Part shown: positions 25,293 to 34,417 of the stretch, piece by piece
How the letters are laid out: the number at the start of each line of letters is the position of its first letter
Position numbering within the stretch: the first letter of the stretch is position 1
Assembly (NCBI GenBank): GCA_011523615.1
Contig: WTGJ01000027.1
Span: forward strand, 852,270 to 916,269
DNA: 64,000 nt
Source: Chloroflexota bacterium
GTDB taxonomy: Bacteria > Chloroflexota > Anaerolineae > Aggregatilineales > Phototrophicaceae
Direction: 5' to 3'
Notes under the pieces: model-generated
Told to the model about the DNA's origin: nothing
What the model saw: the letters and a program-made list of their open reading frames with translations, nothing else
Databases searched by the model: none
Program-made: the position numbers and the translations under genes

Positions 25293-26128
25293 ATTCCAGG
25301 AACCAACACCGTGCGCGTCGCCATGAGGTAGAGCACGACCGTCGGCGCCACGAAGAGCAAAGCGTCGATGCGATCCAATACACCGCCATGACCGGGAAAC
25401 AGATTGAAGCCCGCCAAACGGGAATCTTTGCTTTGAAAATACCGTTTCATCGCCGATTCCCAGAGGTCACCGAAGACTGCCACCGGCGGCGCAAACAATA
25501 TGAGCGGCAGGTAAATGACGGCATATTGACCGCTCAACTGCAAGGCAACATAACCGGCAACGCTGCCACCCAACCAGCCGCCGAGCGCCCCTTCGATCGT
25601 TTTCTTCGGTGAGATGCGTGGTGCCAGCAAGCGATTGCCAAAGACCCGCCCAGCGAGATAGGAGAAACTATCAGTCGCCCAGGTCAAAACCAGGACCAGA
25701 ATCAGCCAAAAAGCGCCTGAATCGCCGTCCTCGCGCAAGTGCAACATCGCCAGGATGGGCAAACCCACATACACCACTCCTGCCAGCGACGACAATGTAC
25801 AGCGGCCCATGGTATGCCAGCCCTTTTCGCCACGCAACCAATGATGGAAGACATGACTGGCTGCTGCCAGCGCCACCCACCAGAGATACCATGACCAGGG
25901 AGCGCTCCATTGGGTCAACCCTAAGAGAATCAGGGTCAAGAGCGCCCCGAGGAAAGGGGGTTGTTTCGAGCAACGCCCACGGAGCAAAGCGGTGAACTCC
26001 ATGCTGGCCACCACCGCGACCACGGCCGCCAACGCAAATAAAGCCCAGCCCCCCAGAACGACCAGCAAGACTGTGACGGGAATGCCAATCAATGCCGTGA
26101 TGATGCGCAATTGGAGGTTCTGCCGCAT
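25289..26128 (-). CDS. cdsA: Phosphatidate cytidylyltransferase
   Basis: About 279 residues with some eight membrane helices. The C-terminal CDP-diglyceride synthetase signature is clear: SPKKTIEGALGG, then GDLWESAMKRYFQSKDSRLAGFNLFPGHGGVLDRID (shown here in two parts of the catalytic loop). The enzyme makes CDP-diacylglycerol from phosphatidate and CTP for all phospholipids. ATG at 26128 is chosen since GAGG stands six bases before it and the first membrane helix follows directly. The longer frame to 26314 overlaps the GNAT gene on the same strand and lacks homology to the family. Confidence 0.92.
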   Translation of the reverse strand: MRQNLQLRIITALIGIPVTVLLVVLGGWALFALAAVVAVVASMEFTALLRGRCSKQPPFLGALLTLILLGLTQWSAPWSWYLWWVALAAASHVFHHWLRGEKGWHTMGRCTLSSLAGVVYVGLPILAMLHLREDGDSGAFWLILVLVLTWATDSFSYLAGRVFGNRLLAPRISPKKTIEGALGGWLGGSVAGYVALQLSGQYAVIYLPLILFAPPVAVFGDLWESAMKRYFQSKDSRLAGFNLFPGHGGVLDRIDALLFVAPTVVLYLMATRTVLVPGI

Positions 26129-26171
26129 CCATGACCTCTCTCGGAAACACGCCTCCCTTTGAACCAGAGAG

Positions 26172-26720
26172 TCAACCGCCCTGCTGATGAGATACAGATT
26201 GTGACTTTGACCGATCGAGAACCAGTACGAAATATCGGCAACGGTTCTCTGGCTGCAAAAAGTAGAAACATTCTTGGAAACCAGCTGTCCTGCACATTCG
26301 CAGTGCCCGTTCATTAAAAGCCGCTATCGTTGCCCGAAAACGGCTGGCTTGATATTCACAGCAGGCGAATTCCATGGCAAGCGACAGGATTTGTTTCCCC
26401 CAGCCTCGTCCTATGGATCGGGGGTGTATGCTGATCCCTACATCCAAAGCATTCTCATCATATTTACCACCCAGGACTCTGGCATCTTCGCCGAAACAAC
26501 AGAAAGCCAAAATCCTGCCGTCTGCTGAACGAGTCACGTAATGGTATCGATGGGCCGGTTCACAGAAGGCAACCACCGTCGCCTCCATATCCTCGTTTCG
26601 AGTATTGTAAAATGCAGCATTGCCTTCGTATTGCCAGGAAGCGATCTCTTTGGCAGCGCTTTCATTCATCTTGTGCCAGACCAATCCAGAATTCCTGGGT
26701 TGCCAGGTTGCATCCGTCAT
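26172..26720 (-). CDS. GNAT-family N-acetyltransferase
   Basis: 182 residues. The acetyl-CoA binding motif reads VGISIHPRSIGRGWGKQIL (R/Q-x-x-G-x-G/A at IGRGWGK), preceded by ILAFCCFGED and followed by FRATIAAFNERALRMCRTAGFQE, the typical end of the GNAT core. The pattern recalls ribosomal-protein or aminoglycoside-type acetyltransferases, but the substrate is unknown. It shares a four-base overlap with mutS2 upstream and precedes cdsA in the operon. Three Cys residues near the core are a minor oddity. Confidence 0.82.
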   Translation of the reverse strand: MTDATWQPRNSGLVWHKMNESAAKEIASWQYEGNAAFYNTRNEDMEATVVAFCEPAHRYHYVTRSADGRILAFCCFGEDARVLGGKYDENALDVGISIHPRSIGRGWGKQILSLAMEFACCEYQASRFRATIAAFNERALRMCRTAGFQECFYFLQPENRCRYFVLVLDRSKSQSVSHQQGG

Positions 26721-29149
26721 GAAAGGGGCACCAATCTCGCAATCGTGACGCCATCCCCCCCTTCGGCCGGCGGAGCGGTTTGCGCGCGCTCGATCAGAGG
26801 ATGACCCGCCAGGCGTTCGCGAACGGCCCGCCGCAACGCACCCGTGCCTTTCCCATGGATGATCCTGCCAAAAGGCAAACCAGCCGCGCTCGCCGCATCC
26901 AGATAGCGCTCCAGATGTTCCACGGCTTCCTCCACCCGCTGACCGCGCAAATCCAATTCCAGGCCGGGCGATGCCGCATGACTCTTCCTATTTTCTGTTG
27001 GCGCTTGCACTTTGCCTGCTCGTTCTTGCGCTTCTGCCGCTAGGGGAGCCAGATCAGCGTTGCTGGCTCGGACGCGCATCGCACCGACTTGCAACAGCGC
27101 TTCATCCATTTCGAGTTCGATGATCAATCCTTTGGTGCCGAGCCTTTCCAACCAGACCACTTCACCCAATTGAGGGGCCCAATCCACAGCCGTATCCAAC
27201 ATCGCTGACTGGGTCTCGATTTCACGGACGAGGTATCGCTCTTCCAGGCCACGGATGGTTTCCTGCAGCTGTTCCAACGGGTCCAGTTCTACACCCACGC
27301 GTTGCATAGAAGCGCGCAATTTTCTCAGCTCTTCGCGCAGATCCGCCAATTGCGAATCCGCTTCTTGCCTCGCGGCCAGCAAGATCTCACGCCGCTCTTC
27401 ATCCAGGTTGTTCAAACGGGAGCGCAATTCGCTGAGCTGCCCTTCCGCTTCCTTGCGCATCGCCAACGCCTCTTCCTGCTGGCTCTGCGCGATTTCGCGT
27501 GACCGATGCAATTCATCCAACAAGTCATCGGCGACCAAATCCTGCATGGGCACCATGTGGCGCGCTTCCGCCAAGATATGAGCCGGCAAGCCAAGCCCTT
27601 CCGCGATGACCAGCGCGTTGGACCGACCCGGCAAACCGCTGATCAAGCGATACGTAGGCGATAGCGTTTCCAGATCAAATTCCATGCTCGCGTTGCGCAG
27701 ACCGCGGTGTTGGACGGCGAACACCTTCAGCTCTGGATGGTGCGTGGTCACCAAGGCGGTGACTTTTCTCCGCTGCAATTCGAAGAGCAAGGCCCGCGCC
27801 AGAGCGGCTCCCTCGGTGGGGTCCGTCCCCGCTCCCAATTCATCCCACAAGACCAGCGAGCGCTCATCACAATCTTGGATGATCTGGATGATGTTGGTCA
27901 TGTGCGAAGAAAAGGTACTCAGCGATTGCTCGATGCTCTGCTCGTCTCCGATATCCACATGCACGGCGCTGAAGACACTCAGCTCCGCCTCCTCCACTGG
28001 CAGGTGCATCCCGCTGTGCGCCATCAGGGTCAACAAACCTACTGTCTTCAGGGTCACAGTTTTGCCACCCGTATTGGGGCCCGTGATGACGAGAATCCAG
28101 CCATCCGCACCCAGCTCCACATCGATCGGTACCACTTCCTCACCCAGGAGAGGATGACGGGCGGAACGAAACCACAGCGTGCTGCCGGAATGGTTTCCGG
28201 GGTCTCCCTGGCCATTGCCCTTAGGCCAGGGGACGAAACGAGGGGCCACCGCCTCCATTTCCACGGCCAGCAAGGCCCGGGCGCGGATGAGATCCAGTTG
28301 CGCCAGCACTTCCACCGTCCGAATGATTGCCTCCGCTTGCTGAGCCGCCTGTTCACTCAGCGCCAATAAGATGCGGTGAATCTCTTTTTCTTCCTTCAAT
28401 TGCCATTCGCGCCAGGCGTTGTTCAATTCGACCGTGGCGAGCGGTTCGATCCAAAACGTCGCGCCACTCGCGGAAGAATCATGGACCACACCGGCAATTT
28501 TGCCTTTGTTTTCCGCTTTGATCGGGATCACGTAACGACCGCTGCGGATGCTGATCAACTTTTCTTGCAAGATGTCTCGATTGCGGTGGGAATGGATGAT
28601 GCGCTGGAGTTTCTGCTGCAGCCGTTCAAAGGAGTGCTTTAACTCCCGGCGGATGACGGCCAACTTAGGGCTTGCTGCATCCTGGATTTCGCCATTCTCG
28701 TGGATGCAACGGACGATGGCTTCTTGCAGCTCTGAGCAATCTTCCGCATCCAGGATCAAGCTTGCCAGCCGCGGGTACTGACCCGCCATGCGGCCGATGG
28801 TCCGGCGCAGCGTCGTGCTCCGCCGCAAGGTATCGCGCAGATCGAGCAAACCTTGTGGCTCGATGGCGATTCCCCGTTGGGCTTTGAAGATCAAATCGCG
28901 GACATCGTGGACGCCGCCGAGCGAGAGGCCGACTTTTTGATCCAGGGCGCGGATGGCTTCTGCCGTCTCTTCCTGCCAGATGCGCACCGTGCGCTCATCC
29001 CCACTTGGTATCAGCTCGGCGGCCAACTCAACCCCCGCCGAGAAGGCACAGTGTGCGGACAATCGTGCCAGCACCTTATGGAATTCCAGGCGTTCCCTAG
29101 CTTTGGCTTGCATCTCCATCCATTCGCTTCCCGTTTCGGTTGCGCTCAA
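26717..29149 (-). CDS. mutS2: MutS2 family protein (ribosome rescue/anti-recombination ATPase)
   Basis: 810 residues. Domains in order: N-terminal lever and clamp region without a mismatch-recognition domain, ATPase with Walker A VITGPNTGGKTVTLKTVG, then SLSTFSSHMTNI, WDELGAGTDPTEGAALA (Walker B and signature) and VTTHHPELK. A coiled coil (about 520-620) and a C-terminal Smr domain follow, with LDLRGQRVEEAVEHLERYL and IIHGKGTGALRRAV. MutS2 proteins act on collided ribosomes or branched DNA. The TTG start overlaps the stop of the channel gene (TTGA) with AAAGAGG upstream; ATGs 10 and 12 codons later are alternatives. Confidence 0.93.
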   Translation of the reverse strand: MSATETGSEWMEMQAKARERLEFHKVLARLSAHCAFSAGVELAAELIPSGDERTVRIWQEETAEAIRALDQKVGLSLGGVHDVRDLIFKAQRGIAIEPQGLLDLRDTLRRSTTLRRTIGRMAGQYPRLASLILDAEDCSELQEAIVRCIHENGEIQDAASPKLAVIRRELKHSFERLQQKLQRIIHSHRNRDILQEKLISIRSGRYVIPIKAENKGKIAGVVHDSSASGATFWIEPLATVELNNAWREWQLKEEKEIHRILLALSEQAAQQAEAIIRTVEVLAQLDLIRARALLAVEMEAVAPRFVPWPKGNGQGDPGNHSGSTLWFRSARHPLLGEEVVPIDVELGADGWILVITGPNTGGKTVTLKTVGLLTLMAHSGMHLPVEEAELSVFSAVHVDIGDEQSIEQSLSTFSSHMTNIIQIIQDCDERSLVLWDELGAGTDPTEGAALARALLFELQRRKVTALVTTHHPELKVFAVQHRGLRNASMEFDLETLSPTYRLISGLPGRSNALVIAEGLGLPAHILAEARHMVPMQDLVADDLLDELHRSREIAQSQQEEALAMRKEAEGQLSELRSRLNNLDEERREILLAARQEADSQLADLREELRKLRASMQRVGVELDPLEQLQETIRGLEERYLVREIETQSAMLDTAVDWAPQLGEVVWLERLGTKGLIIELEMDEALLQVGAMRVRASNADLAPLAAEAQERAGKVQAPTENRKSHAASPGLELDLRGQRVEEAVEHLERYLDAASAAGLPFGRIIHGKGTGALRRAVRERLAGHPLIERAQTAPPAEGGDGVTIARLVPLS

Positions 29150-30174
29150 ACCGCCTCTTTACTCTCGATTTGCAGAATCGAATTCGCGGGACCGAGCACC
29201 ACCAACGTATCGCCGCTGGAGAGCTCATATTGCACCGATGGATTCACGACCAGCTCACCGTCGGTACGCTGCACCGCCAGGATGGTGACCCCTGCGATGC
29301 GCCGCAAGTCGCATTTGCCGATGGACTGTCCGACCAGTGGCGAGGAAGCACCCACTTTCACCTGGCCGATCTCCGTTTCCGCCCCATCAGATAGATGGGC
29401 GACAAAATCATGTACCACTGGGGTCAGCAGTGCTCGGGCCATGCTGCGCCCTCCGACATAGTAGGGGCTGACCACTCGGTTCGCACCGGCTCGCATCAAC
29501 TTGCGTTCTGTCTCCAAGACGGCCGCCCGCGCGACGATGTACAATTGGGCGTTCAAGCCTCTGGCGGTCAAAACGGTGGCGATATTGGCCGCATCTGTGC
29601 TGAGTGCGGTAACCAGGCCAGTGGCCCGAGAGACACCGGCCATTTCCAGGGTTTCATCCATCGTGGCATCGCCGATCACATGAGGGATGCCCTGTTTGAG
29701 CAATTCCCCTTCTTCCTCCTCACCCGAATCCACGATCAGGAAGGGGGCCTGTCGCCGCTGCATTTCTTGAACGACTTGTTGGCCCATGCGCCCAACTCCA
29801 CAGATGATGTAGTGATCCTTGATCTCCATGACTTCCTTTCGTATGCGTTTGCGTTCCCGAGATTGCCACATCTCATCCGAGAATACGCTATCCAACAAGC
29901 CGCCAATGGCATAAAAAACGATGAAGACCCCCACAGTGATGAACACCACAGTGAACATCCGCCCTTCCATGGATAAGGTTTGCGGTTCGCCGAAACCGAC
30001 CGTCGTCAATCCGATCACCGTCATATAAACGGCATCGGCCAGCGTCATCCCCTCCCGATACCAGTAAAACAATGTGCCCCCCAACAGCAGGAGCACCAAC
30101 ATGGCCAGGGTCAGGCGAAATCGCCGGACCGTATCCGTGAAGAAGATGTTGCGTATCCATTGACCGATCCACAT
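29146..30174 (-). CDS. Two-helix potassium channel with RCK (TrkA-N/TrkA-C) domains
   Basis: About 342 residues. Two membrane helices flank the pore loop with selectivity filter TTVGFGE, followed by a RCK domain (about 108-225, HYIICGVGRMGQQVVQEM as the nucleotide-binding turn) and a TrkA-C-like domain (about 260-335, GQSIGKCDLRRIAGVTILAVQR, LSSGDTLVVLGP). The layout matches MthK-type channels gated by ligands on the RCK ring. ATG at 30174 is chosen because a likely -10 box lies at 30214-30219, which places all upstream in-frame starts before or at the transcript start. It is the first gene of the nine-gene operon. Confidence 0.9.
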   Translation of the reverse strand: MWIGQWIRNIFFTDTVRRFRLTLAMLVLLLLGGTLFYWYREGMTLADAVYMTVIGLTTVGFGEPQTLSMEGRMFTVVFITVGVFIVFYAIGGLLDSVFSDEMWQSRERKRIRKEVMEIKDHYIICGVGRMGQQVVQEMQRRQAPFLIVDSGEEEEGELLKQGIPHVIGDATMDETLEMAGVSRATGLVTALSTDAANIATVLTARGLNAQLYIVARAAVLETERKLMRAGANRVVSPYYVGGRSMARALLTPVVHDFVAHLSDGAETEIGQVKVGASSPLVGQSIGKCDLRRIAGVTILAVQRTDGELVVNPSVQYELSSGDTLVVLGPANSILQIESKEAV

Positions 30175-30213
30175 CGCAAGTCGACTCACTGTCTTAACGT
30201 TGATTCGCACTTC

Positions 30214-30236
30214 ATTGTAGCGAAAAGTAGCGAAAA
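30214..30236 (-). promoter_or_regulatory. Promoter region of the nine-gene operon with a tandem 10-base repeat
   Basis: On the minus strand the -10 box TACAAT (plus-strand ATTGTA, 30214-30219) is preceded by two perfect tandem copies of TTTTCGCTAC (plus strand GTAGCGAAAA at 30217-30226 and 30227-30236). The second copy overlaps the -10. A direct repeat of one helical turn is a plausible regulator site. Confidence 0.4.
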
Positions 30237-30274
30237 CCTCAGCCACCGGGTCACATGCTGCCCTTCATACTGCC

Positions 30275-30302
30275 TTCATACTGGATGCGGCTGGATTAGA
30301 AT
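30275..30302 (+). promoter_or_regulatory. Promoter of the helicase gene, placed for a leaderless transcript
   Basis: TTCATA (30275-30280) and TAGAAT (30297-30302) are 16 bases apart. The ATG at 30309 is six bases after the -10 box, and no Shine-Dalgarno sequence precedes it. Confidence 0.4.
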
Positions 30303-30308
30303 GGTGGC

Positions 30309-32750
30309 ATGGCGATTCATCCACTCCTGGAAGGCTTGAATGCGGAACAACAGCGGGCCGTGACGGCAAGCCCGGGGCCCATCATCGTGGTCGCCGGGCC
30401 GGGCAGCGGGAAAACACGCGTATTGACCCATCGCATCGCCTGGTACGTTCATGAAAGGGCGATCCCAGCCTCAAGAATCTTAGCCGTGACGTTCACCAAC
30501 AAGGCGGCCAAAGAGATGCAGGAACGGGTGCGGAATCTCCTGAGCAGTGCGACGCTGGAAGCAGAGGTGCGCACCTTCCACAGCCTCTGCGCTCGCATCC
30601 TTCGCCAGGAATTCGCGCATACCCAATTCAGCGCCAACTACCTCATCTACGATACGGTGGACCAAAGAGCGGCCATCAAACAGGCGATCACCGAAGCGAA
30701 CATCACCCAGGAACAGTATTCACCTAATTTTTATCTGAAAAGGATTTCGGCGGCGAAGAATCAGCTGCAGACTTCTCGCGAATTTTTCAGCAACGATTAT
30801 TTCGGTGAGTTGGTTTCTCGGGTGTACCCTCACTACGAACGATTGTTGGCTCGCAATGATGCGCGAGATTTTGACGATCTGTTGTTGCACACGGTGCACC
30901 TGTTCCAGCAAAACCCGACCATCCTGCAAAAATACCGCCGCTTCTTCCCACACATCCTCATCGATGAATTCCAGGATACCAACTTCGCCCAGTACCGATT
31001 GGTTCAGCTGCTCGCCCCTGCCGAACCCAGCCTATTCGTAGTCGGCGATCCCAATCAGGCGATCTATCGCTTCCGCGGTGCAGATTATCGCAACTTAATA
31101 CGCCTTCGCGCCGACCATCCCAGTGCGCTGGAAATCACCCTCTTTCGGAACTACCGCTCGCCCCAATTTGTGCTGGATCTCGCCAGTTCCCTCATCAACC
31201 ACAACCCCCAAACCAGCCCTTTGCGCCTCCTCGGGGAACGGCCCAAAGCCAAGACGAAACCGCAAGCGGCCACCCTGGTACGTACCCTCACGGATGAAGA
31301 GGAAGCCAATTTTGTTGCGGAAAAGGTATTGGATCACGTGCAAGGGGGAGGAAAGCTGCAGGATTGCGCCGTCATGTACCGCACCAATGCCCAATCGCGC
31401 GCCCTGGAAACGGCATTCACCCGGCAAGATATCCCCTATCAGCTGATCGGTGGCGTCTCCTTTTACCGCCGGCAGGAGGTGCGCGATATCCTCGCCTACT
31501 TGCGTTTCCTGGATAACCCGCGCGATACCGTCAGCCTGGAACGCATCATCAATATTCCCCGGCGCGGCATCGGTGAGAAAACCTTCCACGCCTTCCACCT
31601 TTGGACGGTGGAACATCGCCTGACATACGGTGCGGCGCTGGAACTGCTCAGCGAGTCCGAAGCCGAACCAACCGAAAGAGAACCTTCCCTACCAGAAAAA
31701 GAGAAGCTCCCCCCACATCCAAAAAATAAAATGCCGCCTCCTGATGCAGACCGAAATTCGATCTCTGAGGAAGGCAAATTGCCCGATCCGGATGCATACA
31801 ATGTGCAACAATTCCTAGCGCAGAGTCTCTCCCCCGTCGGGAAGAAAAATCTGCTCCGCTTTGCGCATCAAGTGAATGAATGGCGCGCGCTTGTCAATTC
31901 CGCTTCTGTCGGCAACCTGTTCCGGGCCATCGTGGATGACATCCACTATTGGGATCATCTCGCAAAGATCAGCGATACCGAAGCACAACGCCAGGACCGA
32001 GAAGAAAACCTGGAAGAATTGGAGCGCTATCTCTTCGACCATCCCGACCTGGCGCTGTCGGAATTCCTCTTGGAGACCACGCTGGTTTCGGATGTCGATG
32101 AACTCGATGATCGCCGGGAATGCGCCACTTTGCAAACGCTGCATACCGCCAAAGGCCTCGAATATCCCGTCGTCTTCATCATCGGTCTGGTCGACGGCAT
32201 CCTCCCCCATTCATTCAGCTTGCAGGAAAGAGATGGCGTAGAGGAAGAACGGCGCCTTTTCTACGTGGGCATCACGCGCAGCATGAACCAACTGTACCTT
32301 TGCTACTTCGGCCTTCGCGGTGCTCATTTCGCTACCCAGAGCCAATCCCCCTCACGATTTTTGGCAGAGTTGCCGGTCGAGTTCCTGATCAATGAAAAGG
32401 GTGAGCCGATCCAAAGCCTCGATGCAAAACACAGCACCGAGAGCAGCTCAGGAAAGAGTGCGCTTCCCGCTCCTACCCAGGGAAGGCATCAAAAGCGAAA
32501 TGAAACATCCCACCAAAAAGGAAAAAAGAGGAAATTCATCCATGAGGCAGCCCTAGCCACAAAGAAACCACCGTTGCCCGCCTTCTCCGCAGGAACGCGG
32601 GTACGTCACAAACGCTTCGGCAGCGGAATCATCATTGCAATGGAGCAACTGGGGGAGCTGGATCTCGTGCTGACCATCGATTTCGATGACCGACAATTTG
32701 GCGAAAAGCGCTTGATCGCCTCTCGTGCCCAGTTATCGCTGCTCCCTTGA
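30309..32750 (+). CDS. UvrD/PcrA-type superfamily 1A DNA helicase
   Basis: 813 residues with all SF1A motifs: VVAGPGSGKTRVL (I), VTFTNKAAKEMQERV (Ia), ILIDEFQDTN (II), VVGDPNQAIYRFRGAD (III), FRNYRSP (IV), TLHTAKGLEYPVVFIIGLVDGILPH (V) and EEERRLFYVGITRS (VI). It unwinds DNA 3' to 5' in repair and recombination control. Residues about 445-500 form a Pro/Glu/Lys-rich linker not usual in PcrA. The C-terminus has a Tudor-like domain (GTRVRHKRFGSGIIIAM), the PcrA RNA-polymerase contact module. The downstream maf start overlaps its stop or follows it closely. Confidence 0.93.
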   Translation: MAIHPLLEGLNAEQQRAVTASPGPIIVVAGPGSGKTRVLTHRIAWYVHERAIPASRILAVTFTNKAAKEMQERVRNLLSSATLEAEVRTFHSLCARILRQEFAHTQFSANYLIYDTVDQRAAIKQAITEANITQEQYSPNFYLKRISAAKNQLQTSREFFSNDYFGELVSRVYPHYERLLARNDARDFDDLLLHTVHLFQQNPTILQKYRRFFPHILIDEFQDTNFAQYRLVQLLAPAEPSLFVVGDPNQAIYRFRGADYRNLIRLRADHPSALEITLFRNYRSPQFVLDLASSLINHNPQTSPLRLLGERPKAKTKPQAATLVRTLTDEEEANFVAEKVLDHVQGGGKLQDCAVMYRTNAQSRALETAFTRQDIPYQLIGGVSFYRRQEVRDILAYLRFLDNPRDTVSLERIINIPRRGIGEKTFHAFHLWTVEHRLTYGAALELLSESEAEPTEREPSLPEKEKLPPHPKNKMPPPDADRNSISEEGKLPDPDAYNVQQFLAQSLSPVGKKNLLRFAHQVNEWRALVNSASVGNLFRAIVDDIHYWDHLAKISDTEAQRQDREENLEELERYLFDHPDLALSEFLLETTLVSDVDELDDRRECATLQTLHTAKGLEYPVVFIIGLVDGILPHSFSLQERDGVEEERRLFYVGITRSMNQLYLCYFGLRGAHFATQSQSPSRFLAELPVEFLINEKGEPIQSLDAKHSTESSSGKSALPAPTQGRHQKRNETSHQKGKKRKFIHEAALATKKPPLPAFSAGTRVRHKRFGSGIIIAMEQLGELDLVLTIDFDDRQFGEKRLIASRAQLSLLP

Positions 32751-32757
32751 AATGTGA

Positions 32758-32775
32758 AATGAATGTACATTCATT
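32758..32775. promoter_or_regulatory. Perfect 18-bp palindrome over the maf start codon
   Basis: AATGAATGT followed by ACATTCATT, a perfect inverted repeat without spacer, covers the ATG at 32759. Its form is like operators of TetR-type regulators. It could also be a chance result of coding and start-site bases. Confidence 0.3.
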
Positions 32776-33418
32776 GCCTCCCTCTCCGTTTTCCTTGCTC
32801 CTCGCCAGCAAATCACCACGGCGCCGCGAATTGCTCACTGCCCTCGGCATCCCCTTTGACGTGCTTGCCGCACCCATCGAAGAAGAGCCCTTGCCCGCAG
32901 AAAACCCACAGACCGCCGCCCTTCGCATCTGTTTGGAAAAGCACAGGGCAGCGCGTGCATTGCAGCCGAAACACAGCCTGATCCTCACGGCCGATACGGT
33001 GGTTTCCTTATGTGCGGCTGGGTCTTGGCGGATATTCGGCAAACCGGCAGACGAAGAGGAATTACGCTGCATGTTGCATTCCTTGGCGGGACGCGAACAT
33101 CTCGTTTGCACCGCTTTCACGCTGTCTTCATTGAGGATGATGCGCTCTCAGGTCGTGGCATCGCGGGTCTGGTTACGTGATTTTACCGAAGCCGAGATTC
33201 AGGCGTATTGCGCGAGTGATGTGCCTTATGACAAAGCGGGCGGTTACGCCATTCAAGACATGGATTTGCAACCCGTGGCGAAGCTGGTCGGTAGTTACAG
33301 CAACGTGATGGGTTTGCCCTTGGAGGCCTTGACGTTCGCCTTGCGTGCCTTTGGCTTCACCATTCCCTTGTTGCAGGAATTGCAGCATAATCTGAGCCCG
33401 CTGATGGATGGAACTTGA
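32759..33418 (+). CDS. maf: Maf-like nucleotide pyrophosphatase
   Basis: About 219 residues. LLLASKSPRRRELLTALGIPFDV is the family's N-terminal signature; LILTADTVVSL holds the conserved Asp; FGKPADEEELRCMLHSLAGREH and the C-terminal YDKAGGYAIQD complete the set. Maf proteins hydrolyse non-canonical or excess nucleoside triphosphates (dTTP, UTP, m5U/pseudo-UTP types) and affect septum formation. ATG at 32759 is used; an in-frame TTG at 32747 overlapping the helicase stop is an alternative that would make translation coupled. The GNAT gene follows without a gap. Confidence 0.9.
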   Translation: MNVHSLPPSPFSLLLASKSPRRRELLTALGIPFDVLAAPIEEEPLPAENPQTAALRICLEKHRAARALQPKHSLILTADTVVSLCAAGSWRIFGKPADEEELRCMLHSLAGREHLVCTAFTLSSLRMMRSQVVASRVWLRDFTEAEIQAYCASDVPYDKAGGYAIQDMDLQPVAKLVGSYSNVMGLPLEALTFALRAFGFTIPLLQELQHNLSPLMDGT

Positions 33419-34411
33419 ATGAGTAGCGCCATACAAATCCGCAAATATCGCCAGAAAACGCAGGATCTGGCTGAGATGGTCCGCATCAAAAACGAGCGCT
33501 CCATCGCCATGGATGAGCCCCCTTCCAGTACAGAAGAGCGCTTGCTGCGCAGTTTCGAACAATACATCTTCGGTATGGAAATCGAGCGGGATGTGTTCCT
33601 GGCCTGGCGCGAAACTCAATGCCTCGGCTTTGGGTTTTGCATGATGAATGGCGCTTACAATACCGGCTACATCGACACCAACATTGCTCCCGCCGCGGTA
33701 CTCTCTGAAGTGTTCCATCCCCTTTTCGCCACCGCAGAGCAACACATCCGACAAACTTTGGGGGGTGATCAACTGCCTCGCGAAAAACCATTTTTCATCG
33801 ATACCTTCGCCCAGGCCCATCCCGTGGATGAGCAAAAAATCAGCTTGCTCAAAGATTTGGGATATTTCGAGGTGCGTCGCTTCTACGACATGCTCATCCG
33901 ATTCGAGCCGCACATGAAACCGGCGACCTTCCCCGACGGCCTGGAATACCGCCCCTTTCAGCGGCAACACGAAGCGCACGCCTATCATATGGCCTACCTC
34001 GAATCCTTCCGAGACCACTGGGGGAACATCAGCATCGACGACTTCGATCAGTTCGCCAAACATTTCGACAACCCGGATTTCAACGAATCTTTGTGGTTCG
34101 GCGCCTGGGACGGAGAGGAAATCGCCGGTGTGTTGTTCGGTGAAATCAGTCCGGGCCATCCCCAGCGGGGGTCCGTGGATCTGTTGGGTGTGCGGCGTCC
34201 CTGGAGAAGACGGGGTTTAGGGACCGCGCTCCTACGACAGGCTTTTCATCTGTTTCAAAAACATGGCTTCACCGAAGCCGAGCTCAACGTGGATGCCGAA
34301 AGCCGCACGAATGCAGTCGCTCTTTACCAGCGCGCTGGCATGCACACCATCAAAGAAGAACTCGTGCTCAGAAAAATGATCTGGGGCCGGCCGGAAGATA
34401 TCGTTGAATGA
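33419..34411 (+). CDS. Double-GNAT N-acetyltransferase
   Basis: 330 residues forming two tandem GNAT-type domains. The C-terminal domain (about 175-325) has the acetyl-CoA motif VDLLGVRRPWRRRGLGTALLRQAFHLF and the end motif NVDAESRTNAVALYQRAGMHTIKEE. The N-terminal half (1-165) has the fold-like strand pattern but no clear R/QxxGxG/A motif, so it is likely the inactive half, as in mycothiol synthase-like proteins. The substrate is unknown. The start codon directly follows the maf stop, so the helicase, maf and this gene form one transcription unit. Confidence 0.82.
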   Translation: MSSAIQIRKYRQKTQDLAEMVRIKNERSIAMDEPPSSTEERLLRSFEQYIFGMEIERDVFLAWRETQCLGFGFCMMNGAYNTGYIDTNIAPAAVLSEVFHPLFATAEQHIRQTLGGDQLPREKPFFIDTFAQAHPVDEQKISLLKDLGYFEVRRFYDMLIRFEPHMKPATFPDGLEYRPFQRQHEAHAYHMAYLESFRDHWGNISIDDFDQFAKHFDNPDFNESLWFGAWDGEEIAGVLFGEISPGHPQRGSVDLLGVRRPWRRRGLGTALLRQAFHLFQKHGFTEAELNVDAESRTNAVALYQRAGMHTIKEELVLRKMIWGRPEDIVE

Positions 34412-34417
34412 AGCGCT

